Below are positions 15,473 through 25,420 of a DNA stretch of 50,832 nucleotides, piece by piece. Under the pieces are notes generated by a model. It made no database searches. It had not been told where the DNA came from and saw nothing but the letters and a program-made list of their open reading frames with translations. The DNA lies in contig CAZPSA010000003.1 of NCBI GenBank assembly GCA_964589375.1, forward strand, positions 1 through 50,832, read 5' to 3'. Origin of the DNA: CAG-533 sp964589375. Its GTDB lineage: Bacteria; Bacillota_I; Bacilli_A; RF39; UBA660. Position 1 is the first letter of the stretch. The number at the start of each line of letters is the position of its first letter. The translations under genes were made by a program, and so were the position numbers.

Positions 15473-15881
15473 AGCGTTCTCCTTCCCATGGCCAAGGTCC
15501 TTTTTCCCAAGTATAAACTCCTTTAATATCTTCTAATATTCCTAGAACCTCATACTTATCAGCATAGGCTTTCTTACATAAACTAAGCTCTTTTGCATAT
15601 TTTTTAAAAAGTTCATAATAATCTTTATTACTAGGTTCTAAATCAAGAGCTAACATTAAATCATTAATAGCAAAATCAAGTTCTCTTATCTTTTGTAAAT
15701 CTTTTTCCTTCTCTCCACTAACTACTATTTTCTTTGGTTTATAATTTTTATAACCAATATATTCATTGTAAAACATATTACCAATCATTTGTCCTTCGCT
15801 AGGACTTAAAACATCAGATCTTATTTTAGTTAAATTAAAATAATCTTCTAACATAAAATCATCACTTACACTAAATAACAT
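15465..15881 (-). CDS. cotJB: CotJA-CotJB fusion spore-coat protein
   Basis: The 138-aa protein has an N-terminal part (about residues 25-52, SPSEGQMIGNMFYNEYIGYK) resembling CotJA, which normally is a separate protein. The rest (about 60-138) is CotJB-like: a helical LDFAINDLMLALDLEP segment and the terminal EKGPWPWEGER. AAGGAGG lies before the ATG. The order cotJA, cotJB, cotJC is that of the known cotJ operon, expressed in the mother cell. The fusion is my reading from the joined frame. Confidence 0.7.
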   Translation of the reverse strand: MLFSVSDDFMLEDYFNLTKIRSDVLSPSEGQMIGNMFYNEYIGYKNYKPKKIVVSGEKEKDLQKIRELDFAINDLMLALDLEPSNKDYYELFKKYAKELSLCKKAYADKYEVLGILEDIKGVYTWEKGPWPWEGERYV

Positions 15882-15993
15882 ATAACCTCCTTTTTTATCC
15901 TATGATAAATGACTATATTGTTAAGGGCAAAAACCCATTTAAGATTAAATTAATAAAAATTACGCATAATAATATTAAATAAGAAAGGAAGCT

Positions 15994-16494
15994 ATGAAAC
16001 TATTAATTCTTTGTATTAAAATATTTTTTGCTCGTATTTTAGATGTCTCTCTTGGTACTATTAAGACGGTTTTTATTGTAAAAGAAAAGCGCTTAGTTAG
16101 CACTATTATATCTTTTTTTGAAGTTCTTATTTGGTTTGAAGTTGCTAGAACTGCCTTAAATACCGAAATAACTAGTATTTTAATTCCCATAAGCTATGCG
16201 CTTGGTTATGCCACAGGAACATATATTGGTACTTATATTAGTACTAATTTTATTAAAGGCCATTTAACAATTAACATCATATCTTCTAAAATTAAGAATG
16301 CTGAAATAAATATTTTAAAAGATAATGGATTTGGACTATCTATTATTCCCGCTGAAGGAAATAAAAAATTAATAATTATTGAAATTGATAAAAAAAATCT
16401 TTCAAAACTTAAAAATCTAATCTATACCTTTGATAAAAAAGCTTTCATTATAATAAATGATACTAAATTTGTTCAAAATGGCTATATAAAATAA
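15994..16494 (+). CDS. UPF0316 family membrane protein
   Basis: The 166-aa protein has three hydrophobic segments in its first 90 residues, including a conserved-looking RILDVSLGTIKTVFIVK and a GYATGTYIGTYI turn. These are hallmarks of the UPF0316 family (DUF5698 plus DUF2179). The C-terminal half is a small soluble alpha/beta domain. Function is unknown. It has a strong aaaggaag ribosome site. Confidence 0.85.
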   Translation: MKLLILCIKIFFARILDVSLGTIKTVFIVKEKRLVSTIISFFEVLIWFEVARTALNTEITSILIPISYALGYATGTYIGTYISTNFIKGHLTINIISSKIKNAEINILKDNGFGLSIIPAEGNKKLIIIEIDKKNLSKLKNLIYTFDKKAFIIINDTKFVQNGYIK

Positions 16495-16511
16495 TCATTA
16501 AATATAGCCAT
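16478..16511. terminator. Inverted repeat at convergent gene ends
   Basis: ATGGCTATAT (16478-16487) and ATATAGCCAT (16502-16511) form a perfect 10-bp stem spanning the last codons of both convergent genes. There is no long T-run, so termination is plausible but not certain. Confidence 0.4.
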
Positions 16512-19062
16512 CTATATTATTAGAAAGAAATTTTTTGCGCATTAAATCAAAAGGAATAACCGAAAATGAAAGACTTAAAATAAGTAAAAATTCTTTTAAT
16601 GTTAATCCATAGGTTCTAAAGACATTTCCCCCAAAATACAGAAAATAGATTTGAATAATACTTATCATTAAGAATACGATTAAAAACACTTTATTATTTT
16701 TAATTTTATATAAAAGATTTAATTTGTTTGTTCTAGTATTAAATGCATTAAATATTCCAATAAAAACAAATAAACCAAAAAATGCTGTCAAAAAGTATTT
16801 ATTATTTAAATCATATCTAATTAGTTCTTTAAATATTGGTAATTTTAAAAATAAAATACATAACATAGCTGAATAACCACCAGTTAAGATTATTTCTTCA
16901 TACATATATTTATTAATTATGGGAGTAAATTTATTTTTAGGTTTTTCATTCATATAAGTTTTTAAGGGTTCTTCATAGGCAAAGGCTAAACCTGCTAAAG
17001 TGTCCATTATCATATTAATCCAAAGCATTTGCATGACAGTAACTGGCGTATTTACCCCAATAAATGGCCCAACAATAGATAAACTCATAGCACAGATATT
17101 AACTGTAAGCTGAAATATTATAAATTTTCTAATGTTTTTAAAGATTGTTCTTCCAAATAATATTGCCATACTTATTGAATTAATATTATCATCTAGAATA
17201 ACTATATCACTTGCTTCTTTAGCAACTTCCGTGCCACTTCCCATACTAAAACCAACATCCGCTTTTTTTAAAGCAGCGGCATCATTAATACCATCACCTG
17301 TCATTCCTACTACTAAATTAAGTTCTTTAATTATATTTACTAATCGACTTTTATCATTTGGTTTGGCTCTAGCTACTATTCTAATGTTTGATATTTTACT
17401 TTTTATTTCATCATCACTCATAAGTTCTAAATCTTTACTAGTTAAATATATATCGTTACTACTAAGCATATTTAGTTCTTTGGCAATATAAAATGCTGTA
17501 TCTAAAGAGTCCCCTGTTACCATTATAGTTTTAACTCCAGCTTTTTTAATTAATTCCAATCCTTCTTTGGCATCTTTTCTTATTTCATCTTTTAAAAGAA
17601 CAATCCCTAAAAATGTTAAATTATTAAAATCTTTCCCATAAGCAAGCGCAATTACCCTGTATCCTTTATTCATATACTTTAAAAGCATATTATTAATTTT
17701 ATGATTATCTATCGGTTTTTCTATTCCATTATCATAACATTTAGTACATTTATTTAATATTATTTCTGCTGCTCCCTTATAATATGTACATTTTTCTGTC
17801 GTAACCGAAGAATACTTCTTGGTACTATCAAAAGAACTTTTAGTAATTATCTTCTCATTTGATAGATACCCCATAAAATTATAGAGAGCTTTATCAGTTG
17901 AATTACCATTTATAATTTTATTATCTGAAACAATAACATCATTATTTAGTATTATACTATTACCAACAAAATTATAATAATCAGGAGTTTTTATTAATTC
18001 TACATCATTAAAATATTTTTTATCGTTGTAGTCAACTATTGCATATACTCTAATTTTTCCATTTGTTAAAGTACCAGTTTTATCGGTTAAAAGAATATTT
18101 AAAGAACCGGCGGTTTCTATGCCAACCATTTTTCTTACTAATATATTTTTCTTTATCATTTTTTTCATATTAGTTGAGAGAACAAGTGCCACCATCATTG
18201 GTAATCCTTCCGGGACAGAAACTATAATTATTGTTACACTTAAAGTTAGAGCGTATATAATATATTCAAGCATTAAGGGAATATTTTGTATAGTATTTAA
18301 AATAGCGATAATATTAAAATTATTTGCTATTATAACCGAAGAAAATAAATAGGAAAAAAATACTAGAAAAGCCCCAACATAGCCAATTTTACTAATAACT
18401 TGAGCTAAGTGTCTTAATCTAATTTTTAAGGGACTTTCTGGAGATTTTTCTTGAATTTCTTTAGCAATATTTCCAAATAAAGTTTGTTCTCCAACTTCAG
18501 AAACTTTCATAAATGCTTCGCCACTGGTTACGATAGTTCCTTTATAGAGTTTTCTTTTATCTCCTATTAAATTACTTCCTTTGTAACTTTCTTTACTTTC
18601 GCCATTTATACTAGCTTCATCAACTAAGACTTGTCCATCAATTATATTGCCATCTGCGGGAATATAATCGCCATTTTTTAAATAAACTATATCTCCTACT
18701 ACAACATCTTCAATTACAATTTCTTTAATTAAATTATTTCTTTTAACTTTAACGTATTTTATATTATTTTTAGATAGTAATTTTTGAAAAGCTTTATCAC
18801 TACCATATTCACTAATTGTACTAATAAGTGAGGCGACAAATATTGCTATAAATATTCCTAGTGTTTCAAACCAATCATTATCGGCAAATAAAAAAACAAG
18901 TTTTATTCCTAAAACAACTAAAAGAATTTTAATCATTGGATCTCCTAAAGATTCAATGAATAAGTGAAAAAAGGTATTTTTATTTTCTATTTTTATTTCA
19001 TTACTACCATATTTTTCTCTTGACTGCTTTACTTCTTCATCTGTTAACCCGTGCATACCCAT
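16498..19062 (-). CDS. P-type Ca2+-transporting ATPase (P2 type)
   Basis: The 854-aa protein has all P-type landmarks: the actuator-domain GES in INGES (about 152-156), membrane motif PEGLP (284-288) as in Ca2+ pumps, phosphorylation site DKTGTLT with Asp 327, TGD in MVTGDSLD, and the hinge MTGDGINDAAALKKADVG. About ten membrane segments are visible. PEGLP and the C-terminal layout favour the calcium PMCA/SERCA-type over K+ or heavy-metal pumps. GGAGG precedes the start. Confidence 0.88.
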   Translation of the reverse strand: MGMHGLTDEEVKQSREKYGSNEIKIENKNTFFHLFIESLGDPMIKILLVVLGIKLVFLFADNDWFETLGIFIAIFVASLISTISEYGSDKAFQKLLSKNNIKYVKVKRNNLIKEIVIEDVVVGDIVYLKNGDYIPADGNIIDGQVLVDEASINGESKESYKGSNLIGDKRKLYKGTIVTSGEAFMKVSEVGEQTLFGNIAKEIQEKSPESPLKIRLRHLAQVISKIGYVGAFLVFFSYLFSSVIIANNFNIIAILNTIQNIPLMLEYIIYALTLSVTIIIVSVPEGLPMMVALVLSTNMKKMIKKNILVRKMVGIETAGSLNILLTDKTGTLTNGKIRVYAIVDYNDKKYFNDVELIKTPDYYNFVGNSIILNNDVIVSDNKIINGNSTDKALYNFMGYLSNEKIITKSSFDSTKKYSSVTTEKCTYYKGAAEIILNKCTKCYDNGIEKPIDNHKINNMLLKYMNKGYRVIALAYGKDFNNLTFLGIVLLKDEIRKDAKEGLELIKKAGVKTIMVTGDSLDTAFYIAKELNMLSSNDIYLTSKDLELMSDDEIKSKISNIRIVARAKPNDKSRLVNIIKELNLVVGMTGDGINDAAALKKADVGFSMGSGTEVAKEASDIVILDDNINSISMAILFGRTIFKNIRKFIIFQLTVNICAMSLSIVGPFIGVNTPVTVMQMLWINMIMDTLAGLAFAYEEPLKTYMNEKPKNKFTPIINKYMYEEIILTGGYSAMLCILFLKLPIFKELIRYDLNNKYFLTAFFGLFVFIGIFNAFNTRTNKLNLLYKIKNNKVFLIVFLMISIIQIYFLYFGGNVFRTYGLTLKEFLLILSLSFSVIPFDLMRKKFLSNNIDGYI

Positions 19063-19240
19063 ATCTAATATTCCTCCAGTTAACTATATGAATGAAAGTT
19101 AAATTTTAAACCAAAAGCCTAGTAATGATTAAAATATTTAGAATTTTCTTTTTGTTATTTTCTTAAAGGTTATCTCATAATAAGATTTTAAAAATTTATT
19201 CTTCATTGGGTTCATTGCTTTAGATTATATAAAAATTATA

Positions 19241-19270
19241 AAAGAAAAAATCCATGATTTTATCATAGAC
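19241..19270 (-). terminator. Terminator of the pyrophosphatase gene
   Basis: On the minus strand TCTATGAT, short loop, ATCATGGA is followed by a T-run (plus-strand A-run 19244-19250). It lies 22 bp after the pyrophosphatase stop. The rest of the gap 19063-19291 shows no gene. Confidence 0.75.
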
Positions 19271-19291
19271 TTTTTGGATTTCAAATCATTA

Positions 19292-20914
19292 TTATACTTT
19301 TTCAAGTACTTCCATAATAGGTGGAACCATTTGTTTTTTTCTAGATATAATTCCTTTTAAGATAGTACCTTGTTCTAACTCACTTAAATTATATGCATCC
19401 ATTAAATATCCTTTACTTTCATTATTATAAAGTAAATAACTATTGTTTGTAATAATATCTGTTACAAATAAACAAACAAGTTTATAATTATTATTTAACG
19501 CAACCCGGTCAAGTTCTTCACTGTACTTTTCTAAATCATTAACATAGTCACTAAAATTAGTAGTAAATACTTGCCCAATTGCAAATTTATTATCATTAAT
19601 AACATAACTCTTAAAGTCTTTATAAATTACATCATTAACGCTCATTCCTTTAATTGAAACACCACTAGCAAGTAATTCCATTCCATATTTATCTAAATTT
19701 ACTTTAGCTAGTTTAGCAAGCTTTTCGGCAATCTTAATATCTAACTCTGTTGTTGTTGGGCTCTTAAGTAAAAGCGTATCAGAAATAATTCCGCTAAGCA
19801 TTATACCGGCAATATTTTGTGGTATTTTAATTCCTTGCTCTTCAAACATTGTATAAATAATTGTATTAACAGAACCAACTGCCATATTTCTAAAATTAAT
19901 CGGAATAAATGTATTAATTCCCCCAATATTATGATGATCAACAATCTCTAAAATATTAGCTTCATCTAGACCATCAACACTTTGACTAGGCTCATTATGA
20001 TCAACTAAAATAACTTTTTTCTTAGAGTATTCATTTGTATCAATAACTCTAAGCATTCCCTCACATATTCCCTTTCCATTAACCATTGGATAATTAGTAT
20101 GTTTTAATTTATTACTAACATCTAAAAAGTCTGTCAAATAATCTTTTGGAGAAAAGCATTTTGCTGTAGAGCCTCTTCTTATACTCTTTATTGGATTAGA
20201 TAAAGTTATTACTCTTGATGTTTTAAACGTATCATAAGGCGTTACTATAACATTAACTTTATTCTTCTTAGCAAGGGCCATTTGCTCCTTAGTTAAGTCA
20301 TGATCATTAATAATAATCATTAATTTGATTTTACTTTGCAAAGAATAATTAATAATTCTTTCTCTATTACCAACGATAATTATTGAATTAGTATCTAAAT
20401 GAATAGTATCAATAAATAACTGATAAGGAAGCGCTACTGCCATAACATTTCCTTCAATTTCTTCATCAAACTTATAAACACTTGAAGCATTTAATGTTTC
20501 AGCAATTGCATCCAATGAGGTATTCAAATAATTTGAACTACTTACAATTAGTTCCTGCGCAATTTCCTTCAAGGAAACATAACCTTTAAAAATTTTTTTA
20601 TCATCAACTAATGGAATGCCAGTTATTCCTTTATTTGTAATATAATTATAAGCGGCAAAAATAGAAGTTTTCTCATTTATAAAATAATTCTTCTTATATT
20701 TAACATCTTTAAGCTGAATTTTAACATCATTTAAATATTTAGGTTCGGGGATATTAAACTTCTTTAAAGCATATTTTGACTCCAGGTTTATCTCACTTAA
20801 AACCCTTGCTTCCGCATTAACTCCCATTTGTTTTTTTAAATAACTTAAACTAATTGCGCCACAAACAGAGTCAGTATCTGGTTTACGATGTCCAAAAACA
20901 AGTACTTTTTCCAC
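19292..20914 (-). CDS. ppaC: Manganese-dependent inorganic pyrophosphatase with CBS and DRTGG regulatory domains
   Basis: The 540-aa family II enzyme starts VFGHRKPDTDSVCGAIS, with metal-binding His and Asp residues. Two CBS domains (about 70-125 and 245-300) flank a DRTGG-type domain. The catalytic DHH part resumes with VDHNEPSQS and VDHHNIGG, and the DHHA2 domain follows (KGMSVNDVIYKD, late RKKQ substrate-binding site). It splits PPi and is likely controlled by adenine nucleotides on the CBS pair, as known for CBS-PPases. Confidence 0.9.
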   Translation of the reverse strand: MEKVLVFGHRKPDTDSVCGAISLSYLKKQMGVNAEARVLSEINLESKYALKKFNIPEPKYLNDVKIQLKDVKYKKNYFINEKTSIFAAYNYITNKGITGIPLVDDKKIFKGYVSLKEIAQELIVSSSNYLNTSLDAIAETLNASSVYKFDEEIEGNVMAVALPYQLFIDTIHLDTNSIIIVGNRERIINYSLQSKIKLMIIINDHDLTKEQMALAKKNKVNVIVTPYDTFKTSRVITLSNPIKSIRRGSTAKCFSPKDYLTDFLDVSNKLKHTNYPMVNGKGICEGMLRVIDTNEYSKKKVILVDHNEPSQSVDGLDEANILEIVDHHNIGGINTFIPINFRNMAVGSVNTIIYTMFEEQGIKIPQNIAGIMLSGIISDTLLLKSPTTTELDIKIAEKLAKLAKVNLDKYGMELLASGVSIKGMSVNDVIYKDFKSYVINDNKFAIGQVFTTNFSDYVNDLEKYSEELDRVALNNNYKLVCLFVTDIITNNSYLLYNNESKGYLMDAYNLSELEQGTILKGIISRKKQMVPPIMEVLEKV

Positions 20915-21017
20915 ATTTTCACACCCTTTTTAATATATTTAATTATACAATATATCTTAATAAAAAAACAACAACAATTTTAAATGGTATTTTAGTTAAA
21001 AAGGAATAATAACTTAA

Positions 21018-21105
21018 TAAAACAAATTAAAAACTACCCAAAATAAGTGATAGTTTTTATATATCAAAACGATTATTCATAACCAGTGCTGATACTTATC
21101 ATAAA
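21018..21105. repeat. Direct repeat R1, copy of the 3' end of an ABC permease gene
   Basis: These 88 bp equal 25421-25508 except for one base (A at 21085, C at 25488). On the minus strand R1 encodes a permease tail (YDKYQHWL-stop) with no gene body, plus an AAAAACTA/TAGTTTTT hairpin. It is thus a stranded gene end. Confidence 0.9.
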
Positions 21106-21140
21106 AAAGATATAAAAATTGAACAAAAAGAATAAAAATA

Positions 21141-21149
21141 TGGTATTAT
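21141..21149 (+). promoter_or_regulatory. Extended -10 promoter of the + accessory operon
   Basis: TGGTATTAT matches an extended -10 (TGn plus TATTAT), 39 bp before the first start codon at 21188. A weak TTGAAC lies upstream at 21119-21124. No CGC-phased operator like those on the minus-strand operon is present here. Confidence 0.5.
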
Positions 21150-21187
21150 TAATAAAAGATATAAGAAACTAATGAAATGGAGGAAAT

Positions 21188-21616
21188 ATGAAATATTTGA
21201 AATATTCTTTGTTACTATTATTAATTGCAATTATAACAGACGTAACATTTGCAGGCGCATTAACAGACATTGCAGAACATAAGAATAGGGTACTTAAGAA
21301 AAATGAGACAGACTCTTATTATTCAGGTGCATATGTAAAAGATACTTGGACAATTCAAGCATTTGAATTGTTAGAAGCTAAAACATCTTTAACAAATCCA
21401 TGCAGTAGTTGTGTTGTTGTTGCAAGTCTAAAGTACGGATTAGAAGGAACGGAAGGTTCTGGAGGAGTTTTTGCAAAAGCACAAGACGGACTACATGATT
21501 TTTTAGAACCATCATCATGTAGTTCACCAGGTACATACAGAATTAATGCATGGCGCTACGACATTACACTGCTAAATACTACAATACACTATAAATGGTA
21601 TATTAACGCTAGATAA
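21188..21616 (+). CDS. Secreted 142-aa protein, candidate bacteriocin-like effector
   Basis: It has an N-terminal signal peptide (about 1-23, ending TFAGA) and no further membrane segment. The mature part has a Cys pair (CSSC, about 75-78), another Cys near 112, and an aromatic C-terminus (HYKWYINAR). It is the first gene of an operon with ABC exporter/immunity-like genes, the usual layout of secreted peptide loci. GGAGG precedes the ATG. I do not recognise a family; resemblance to lactococcin-972-type loci is only in layout. Confidence 0.6.
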   Translation: MKYLKYSLLLLLIAIITDVTFAGALTDIAEHKNRVLKKNETDSYYSGAYVKDTWTIQAFELLEAKTSLTNPCSSCVVVASLKYGLEGTEGSGGVFAKAQDGLHDFLEPSSCSSPGTYRINAWRYDITLLNTTIHYKWYINAR

Positions 21617-21657
21617 GCTAAAAAAGTTTCTTATGTCTTTTACAAAAAGGAGAAAAT

Positions 21658-22548
21658 ATGAAAAAGCAAAATTATTTAATTACTTTTTTAATATTTATAA
21701 TGATATTTATAGTATCAATAAATACATATAATTACATTGCGCAAATTAACACAAGCAAAGAGACAATATCAAAAGAAATAATAGATTGTCAGAATAATAA
21801 TTCTTATGAAAAAACAGAATATTGTAAAAGAATTCTTACCACCACAATTGAAACACCCGACTTTTTTACTTTTTTTACTAATATATTTATTATGAGTTTT
21901 AGAAACTATATACCTCTACTATTCATGATAATCGCAATTGCAACCATTGCCATAACATCAAATTATTACAAAAAAAACATAATTAATAATTTTTTGCAGA
22001 GAGAAAAATATTCTAAATATTTATTAACAATTATAAAACAAACTTATAAATCAGTACTAATAGTTATTATACCCACAATTTTTGCATTTATAATATGTTA
22101 TATATATAGCAAATCATTTGATTATACATACTCAGTAAAGTATTCTAGTGTAGTATGGTCTCAAGAACTTCTTGCACAACCATATAAATTTATTTTTCTA
22201 TATTTACTAGTAATAACATTATATATTTGCACATACATAAATATATGTTTAATTATCGCTAATAGAATTACTGATTTTTGGAAAGCGATTATTTGTGCTT
22301 TCCTAACATTTATTGGAATAGAATTATTTTTAGAAATCTTTATTAACAATATATTATTTGCTGAAATATTAAAATCCGAATTAGGAAATGCCTTTAATAT
22401 AATGAATATTATAACATTTAATGATACATGGGGACTATTTGTTCTAGTGGGACTGCCTATAATTTATTTTCTACTAACATCTTTAATATTAATAATGCTA
22501 TATAAAAACAAAGAAAAATTTTTATATAGACTTTCGGAGGAACGATAA
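21658..22548 (+). CDS. ABC-type permease-like membrane protein with extracytoplasmic Cys pair
   Basis: The 296-aa protein has about six membrane segments. Between the first and second lies an outside loop with two Cys (IIDCQNNNSYEKTEYCKR). The same layout recurs in the minus-strand proteins at 27536-28468 and 30489-31325, each also followed by an ATPase. It is separated from the ATPase gene by one base. Transport of, or protection from, the secreted protein is inferred. Confidence 0.7.
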   Translation: MKKQNYLITFLIFIMIFIVSINTYNYIAQINTSKETISKEIIDCQNNNSYEKTEYCKRILTTTIETPDFFTFFTNIFIMSFRNYIPLLFMIIAIATIAITSNYYKKNIINNFLQREKYSKYLLTIIKQTYKSVLIVIIPTIFAFIICYIYSKSFDYTYSVKYSSVVWSQELLAQPYKFIFLYLLVITLYICTYINICLIIANRITDFWKAIICAFLTFIGIELFLEIFINNILFAEILKSELGNAFNIMNIITFNDTWGLFVLVGLPIIYFLLTSLILIMLYKNKEKFLYRLSEER

Positions 22549-22549
22549 A

Positions 22550-23176
22550 ATGAAAATCGAAATAAAAAATTTAAGTAAAAAATTTAAAAAAACGACGGTT
22601 TTTTCTAATGTAAATATAACAATTAATGGAGGAGATATTTATGGCTTATATGCTAAAAATGGTTCTGGCAAAAGTGTTTTGCTTAAAATTATAGCCGGAT
22701 TTTATCATCCTACTGATGGAACAGTTTCTATTAACGGAATAAATTATATAGAAAAAAGAGAATTTTATCCGTATTTAAGATGCTTAATAGAAAATCCAAA
22801 TTTCTTCCCAGATTTAACTGGTTATGAAAACTTGAAACTATTAGCAAAAATGAATAAAATTATAACAGAAGATAATATTATTGACGCATTAAAAATAGTT
22901 AACCTCTTAAAAGAAAAAGACAAAAAATACAAATATTATTCTTTAGGAATGAAGCAAAAATTGGGAATAGCACAAGCGATTATGGAAAAGCCTAAAATAT
23001 TACTTTTAGATGAACCATTTAATAGCATAGAAAAAGAAACTGTTAAAGATTTAATCAAATATTTAAAAAAATATAGTAAAAAAGATAATATAATAATATT
23101 AAGCTCACACGATAAAGAAGAACTAAAAGAATTATGCAATAAAATATATTATATCGATGAAAAAGAAGAAAAATGA
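22550..23176 (+). CDS. ABC transporter ATP-binding protein
   Basis: The 208-aa ATPase has Walker A NGSGKSVL (about 39-46), the signature region YSLGMKQKLGIAQ in place of LSGGQ, Walker B LLLDEPFN, and the switch His in LSSHD. These match the multidrug/lantibiotic-type subfamily. It pairs with the membrane proteins on both sides in the operon. Confidence 0.9.
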   Translation: MKIEIKNLSKKFKKTTVFSNVNITINGGDIYGLYAKNGSGKSVLLKIIAGFYHPTDGTVSINGINYIEKREFYPYLRCLIENPNFFPDLTGYENLKLLAKMNKIITEDNIIDALKIVNLLKEKDKKYKYYSLGMKQKLGIAQAIMEKPKILLLDEPFNSIEKETVKDLIKYLKKYSKKDNIIILSSHDKEELKELCNKIYYIDEKEEK

Positions 23177-23180
23177 AATT

Positions 23181-23921
23181 ATGAAAATAACGCGTTATAA
23201 TATTAAATATTTCATTGATAATAATGGTTTTTTAACTTTTGGGATTTTAATTATTGGCAATCTAATTTCTACTTTATCTACAAACAACGGAATTAATTTA
23301 TGGCAAAGATTTTTATTAATATTATTTAATAAATATAACATTTTAATTTTACTTTTCTTAGTTAATACAACAGTAAACAGATTAATAATAAATATAAACA
23401 AAAATTATAATTACTTAATTAGGACTAAAAGTTTAAAGCTAATGATAAAAGAGACAACAAAACAAATACATTCAATAATTTTATTTAATTATGCCATATA
23501 TATAATACTATCATTAGCTGGTGCATGGCTATTTTGTTATGGAAATATAAAAACAATAAATTTTTCTGACACGAATATTATATTTTATATAATTTACTCA
23601 TTAGTAAAAATATATATTATTATTCTGACAACAAACATTTTCTATTGCTTATTAACACTACATATAAAAAAGCATCTTGTAGCTTTAATCTCAGTATTAC
23701 TTAATTTAACTATAATATTTATTCCTAACCAAGAATTTATTATGCACTTCTATAATATTGTTCCTATCTACACATTTTATTTAACTTTAGTTCCTTACGT
23801 TAGTTTTAAATTAGAAATATTATGCTTTGCCCTTTATTCGTCAATTGCTATTTCAATTAATAATATTTTATACACATTTATTATAACTTTAAAAAAGAAG
23901 GATGTTTCTAATGAATACTGA
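23181..23921 (+). CDS. ABC transporter permease subunit
   Basis: The protein has about six membrane segments and a Lys/Tyr-rich cytoplasmic start (MKITRYNIKYF). An earlier in-frame ATG at 23157 would overlap the ATPase by 20 bp, and neither start has a good ribosome site, so the start is uncertain. It corresponds in position to the permease at 26160-26933 in the minus-strand operon. Confidence 0.7.
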   Translation: MKITRYNIKYFIDNNGFLTFGILIIGNLISTLSTNNGINLWQRFLLILFNKYNILILLFLVNTTVNRLIININKNYNYLIRTKSLKLMIKETTKQIHSIILFNYAIYIILSLAGAWLFCYGNIKTINFSDTNIIFYIIYSLVKIYIIILTTNIFYCLLTLHIKKHLVALISVLLNLTIIFIPNQEFIMHFYNIVPIYTFYLTLVPYVSFKLEILCFALYSSIAISINNILYTFIITLKKKDVSNEY

Positions 23922-24519
23922 ATTATACTTATTGAAAAAAAAAGTAAAAAGAATATTTTATTTATATATATATTATTTATTATTATTTATTATTATAAAA
24001 AAATATTTGTGTATAGATTTCAATTATACCAATATATATATACTAAGTATTAATTCAATAAAAACCATTTGTTATTCGAACATACTTATAAAACTTATAT
24101 ATTTCTACCGTATTTTTTTAATTATTTTTTTTATTTATGACATATATATTTATAACATTAAATATCAATCCTTTAATTATATCTTAAGTACAATAAAACA
24201 ACATCATGCTGTATATAAATGTATTATAATTATATCATCTATATTATTTATTACTTTTATAGAATATATACTAATATTTAATATAGATTATTACAAATTA
24301 AAATACATATTAGCATCAAATATAAAAATAATAATAACAATAATTCTTTTAATTAATATTTTGTTTTTGTATAAAACTGAAAGTATAAAATCAGTAATTA
24401 TAATGCTGATTTGCTTAATATTATTCGCTTTTGATTTTAATATATTTGCCCTTGTTATATTTATGATACATTCTTATACTTTAAAACAAATTCCGAAAGA
24501 AAGAAAAATGAAATTATGA
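23911..24519 (+). CDS. Membrane protein, probable second permease subunit
   Basis: The ATG at 23911 has gaagga about eight bases before it; it overlaps the previous gene by 11 bp. The 202-aa protein is extremely Ile/Tyr-rich with about five membrane segments and corresponds in place to the permease at 25480-26157. Base composition is more AT-rich than the chromosomal genes nearby, in keeping with acquired DNA. Confidence 0.65.
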   Translation: MNTELYLLKKKVKRIFYLYIYYLLLFIIIKKYLCIDFNYTNIYILSINSIKTICYSNILIKLIYFYRIFLIIFFIYDIYIYNIKYQSFNYILSTIKQHHAVYKCIIIISSILFITFIEYILIFNIDYYKLKYILASNIKIIITIILLINILFLYKTESIKSVIIMLICLILFAFDFNIFALVIFMIHSYTLKQIPKERKMKL

Positions 24520-25061
24520 AAAACACAATAATCGGTCCTATTATAAAAATATACATTGTTTTATTTACAATAATAAATATTTTTTTAATATTTATTATAA
24601 ACACAAAAACATCATATATATCTAACGATTTTATCTTGATGATAAATAATCAGCCTTTTAATTACATTTGGAGAGAATATGAAAAAAACTTTATATTCAA
24701 AGATAGCAAAATATGTTCTAATCCCCCTAAAGAAAATGAAATTCATGATAGTGATTTTATACATTTAACATTTAATGAGTATGAAAAATATGATAATAAT
24801 AACTTTAGAGTAACAGGCAATTTTTCTAACATATTTAATAACTCATATAATTATAAAGAAGTTAAAAACCCAACTACCATGAAAATAAAAAAGAATAATA
24901 TAATTATATACGAAGGTGAATTTAAAAATAATATTACAGACTTAATTAAAGATGAAGGCAGATACTATATACACATCTATATATCTAGAAAAGAAAATAA
25001 ATTTAGAAAAATATACACTGAGTTAAGTGCAAATTTCACATATAAAAAGGACAAAAAATGA
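24516..25061 (+). CDS. Membrane-anchored extracytoplasmic protein, unknown
   Basis: The 181-aa protein has one N-terminal membrane anchor (about 9-30) and a soluble outer part that looks beta-rich (FRVTGNFSNIF, IIIYEGEF). The start overlaps the previous stop by 4 bp (ATGA). It is an immunity or accessory candidate for the operon, by place only. Confidence 0.6.
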   Translation: MKNTIIGPIIKIYIVLFTIINIFLIFIINTKTSYISNDFILMINNQPFNYIWREYEKNFIFKDSKICSNPPKENEIHDSDFIHLTFNEYEKYDNNNFRVTGNFSNIFNNSYNYKEVKNPTTMKIKKNNIIIYEGEFKNNITDLIKDEGRYYIHIYISRKENKFRKIYTELSANFTYKKDKK

Positions 25062-25420
25062 TATTAGATAGAGAAAAAATGATTATACTGCTATCAATTT
25101 TTATAACTATAATAACCACAGCATCAATCTTGCTAGCAGAACATTTAAATGATAATAAATTAAAAGATAAAAACGAAGACTATTACAAAGAAATAATCAA
25201 CTATATTTATAATGATAATCCAGAATATCTAAACTTTATAAATAACAAGGCAATATATCAAATCAGTGAACTGAAAAAAGGTTATAAAGGTACTGAATTT
25301 AGTATATTAACAGTTAATGAAGACTTTGAAGAATGTACAGGATTTATTATTATTACAAAAAAAGAAGATCAAAGTATAGAAATTAATACTAGCAAAATCT
25401 GCGATCATTCAAATGATTAG
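25058..25420 (+). CDS. Small membrane-anchored protein, unknown
   Basis: The 120-aa product has an N-terminal membrane segment (about 9-27, ending in LLAEH) and a short outer domain with two Cys (EECTG and ICDHS). It overlaps the previous gene by 4 bp and its stop touches the direct repeat R2, so it is the last gene of the inserted + module. Confidence 0.6.
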   Translation: MILDREKMIILLSIFITIITTASILLAEHLNDNKLKDKNEDYYKEIINYIYNDNPEYLNFINNKAIYQISELKKGYKGTEFSILTVNEDFEECTGFIIITKKEDQSIEINTSKICDHSND

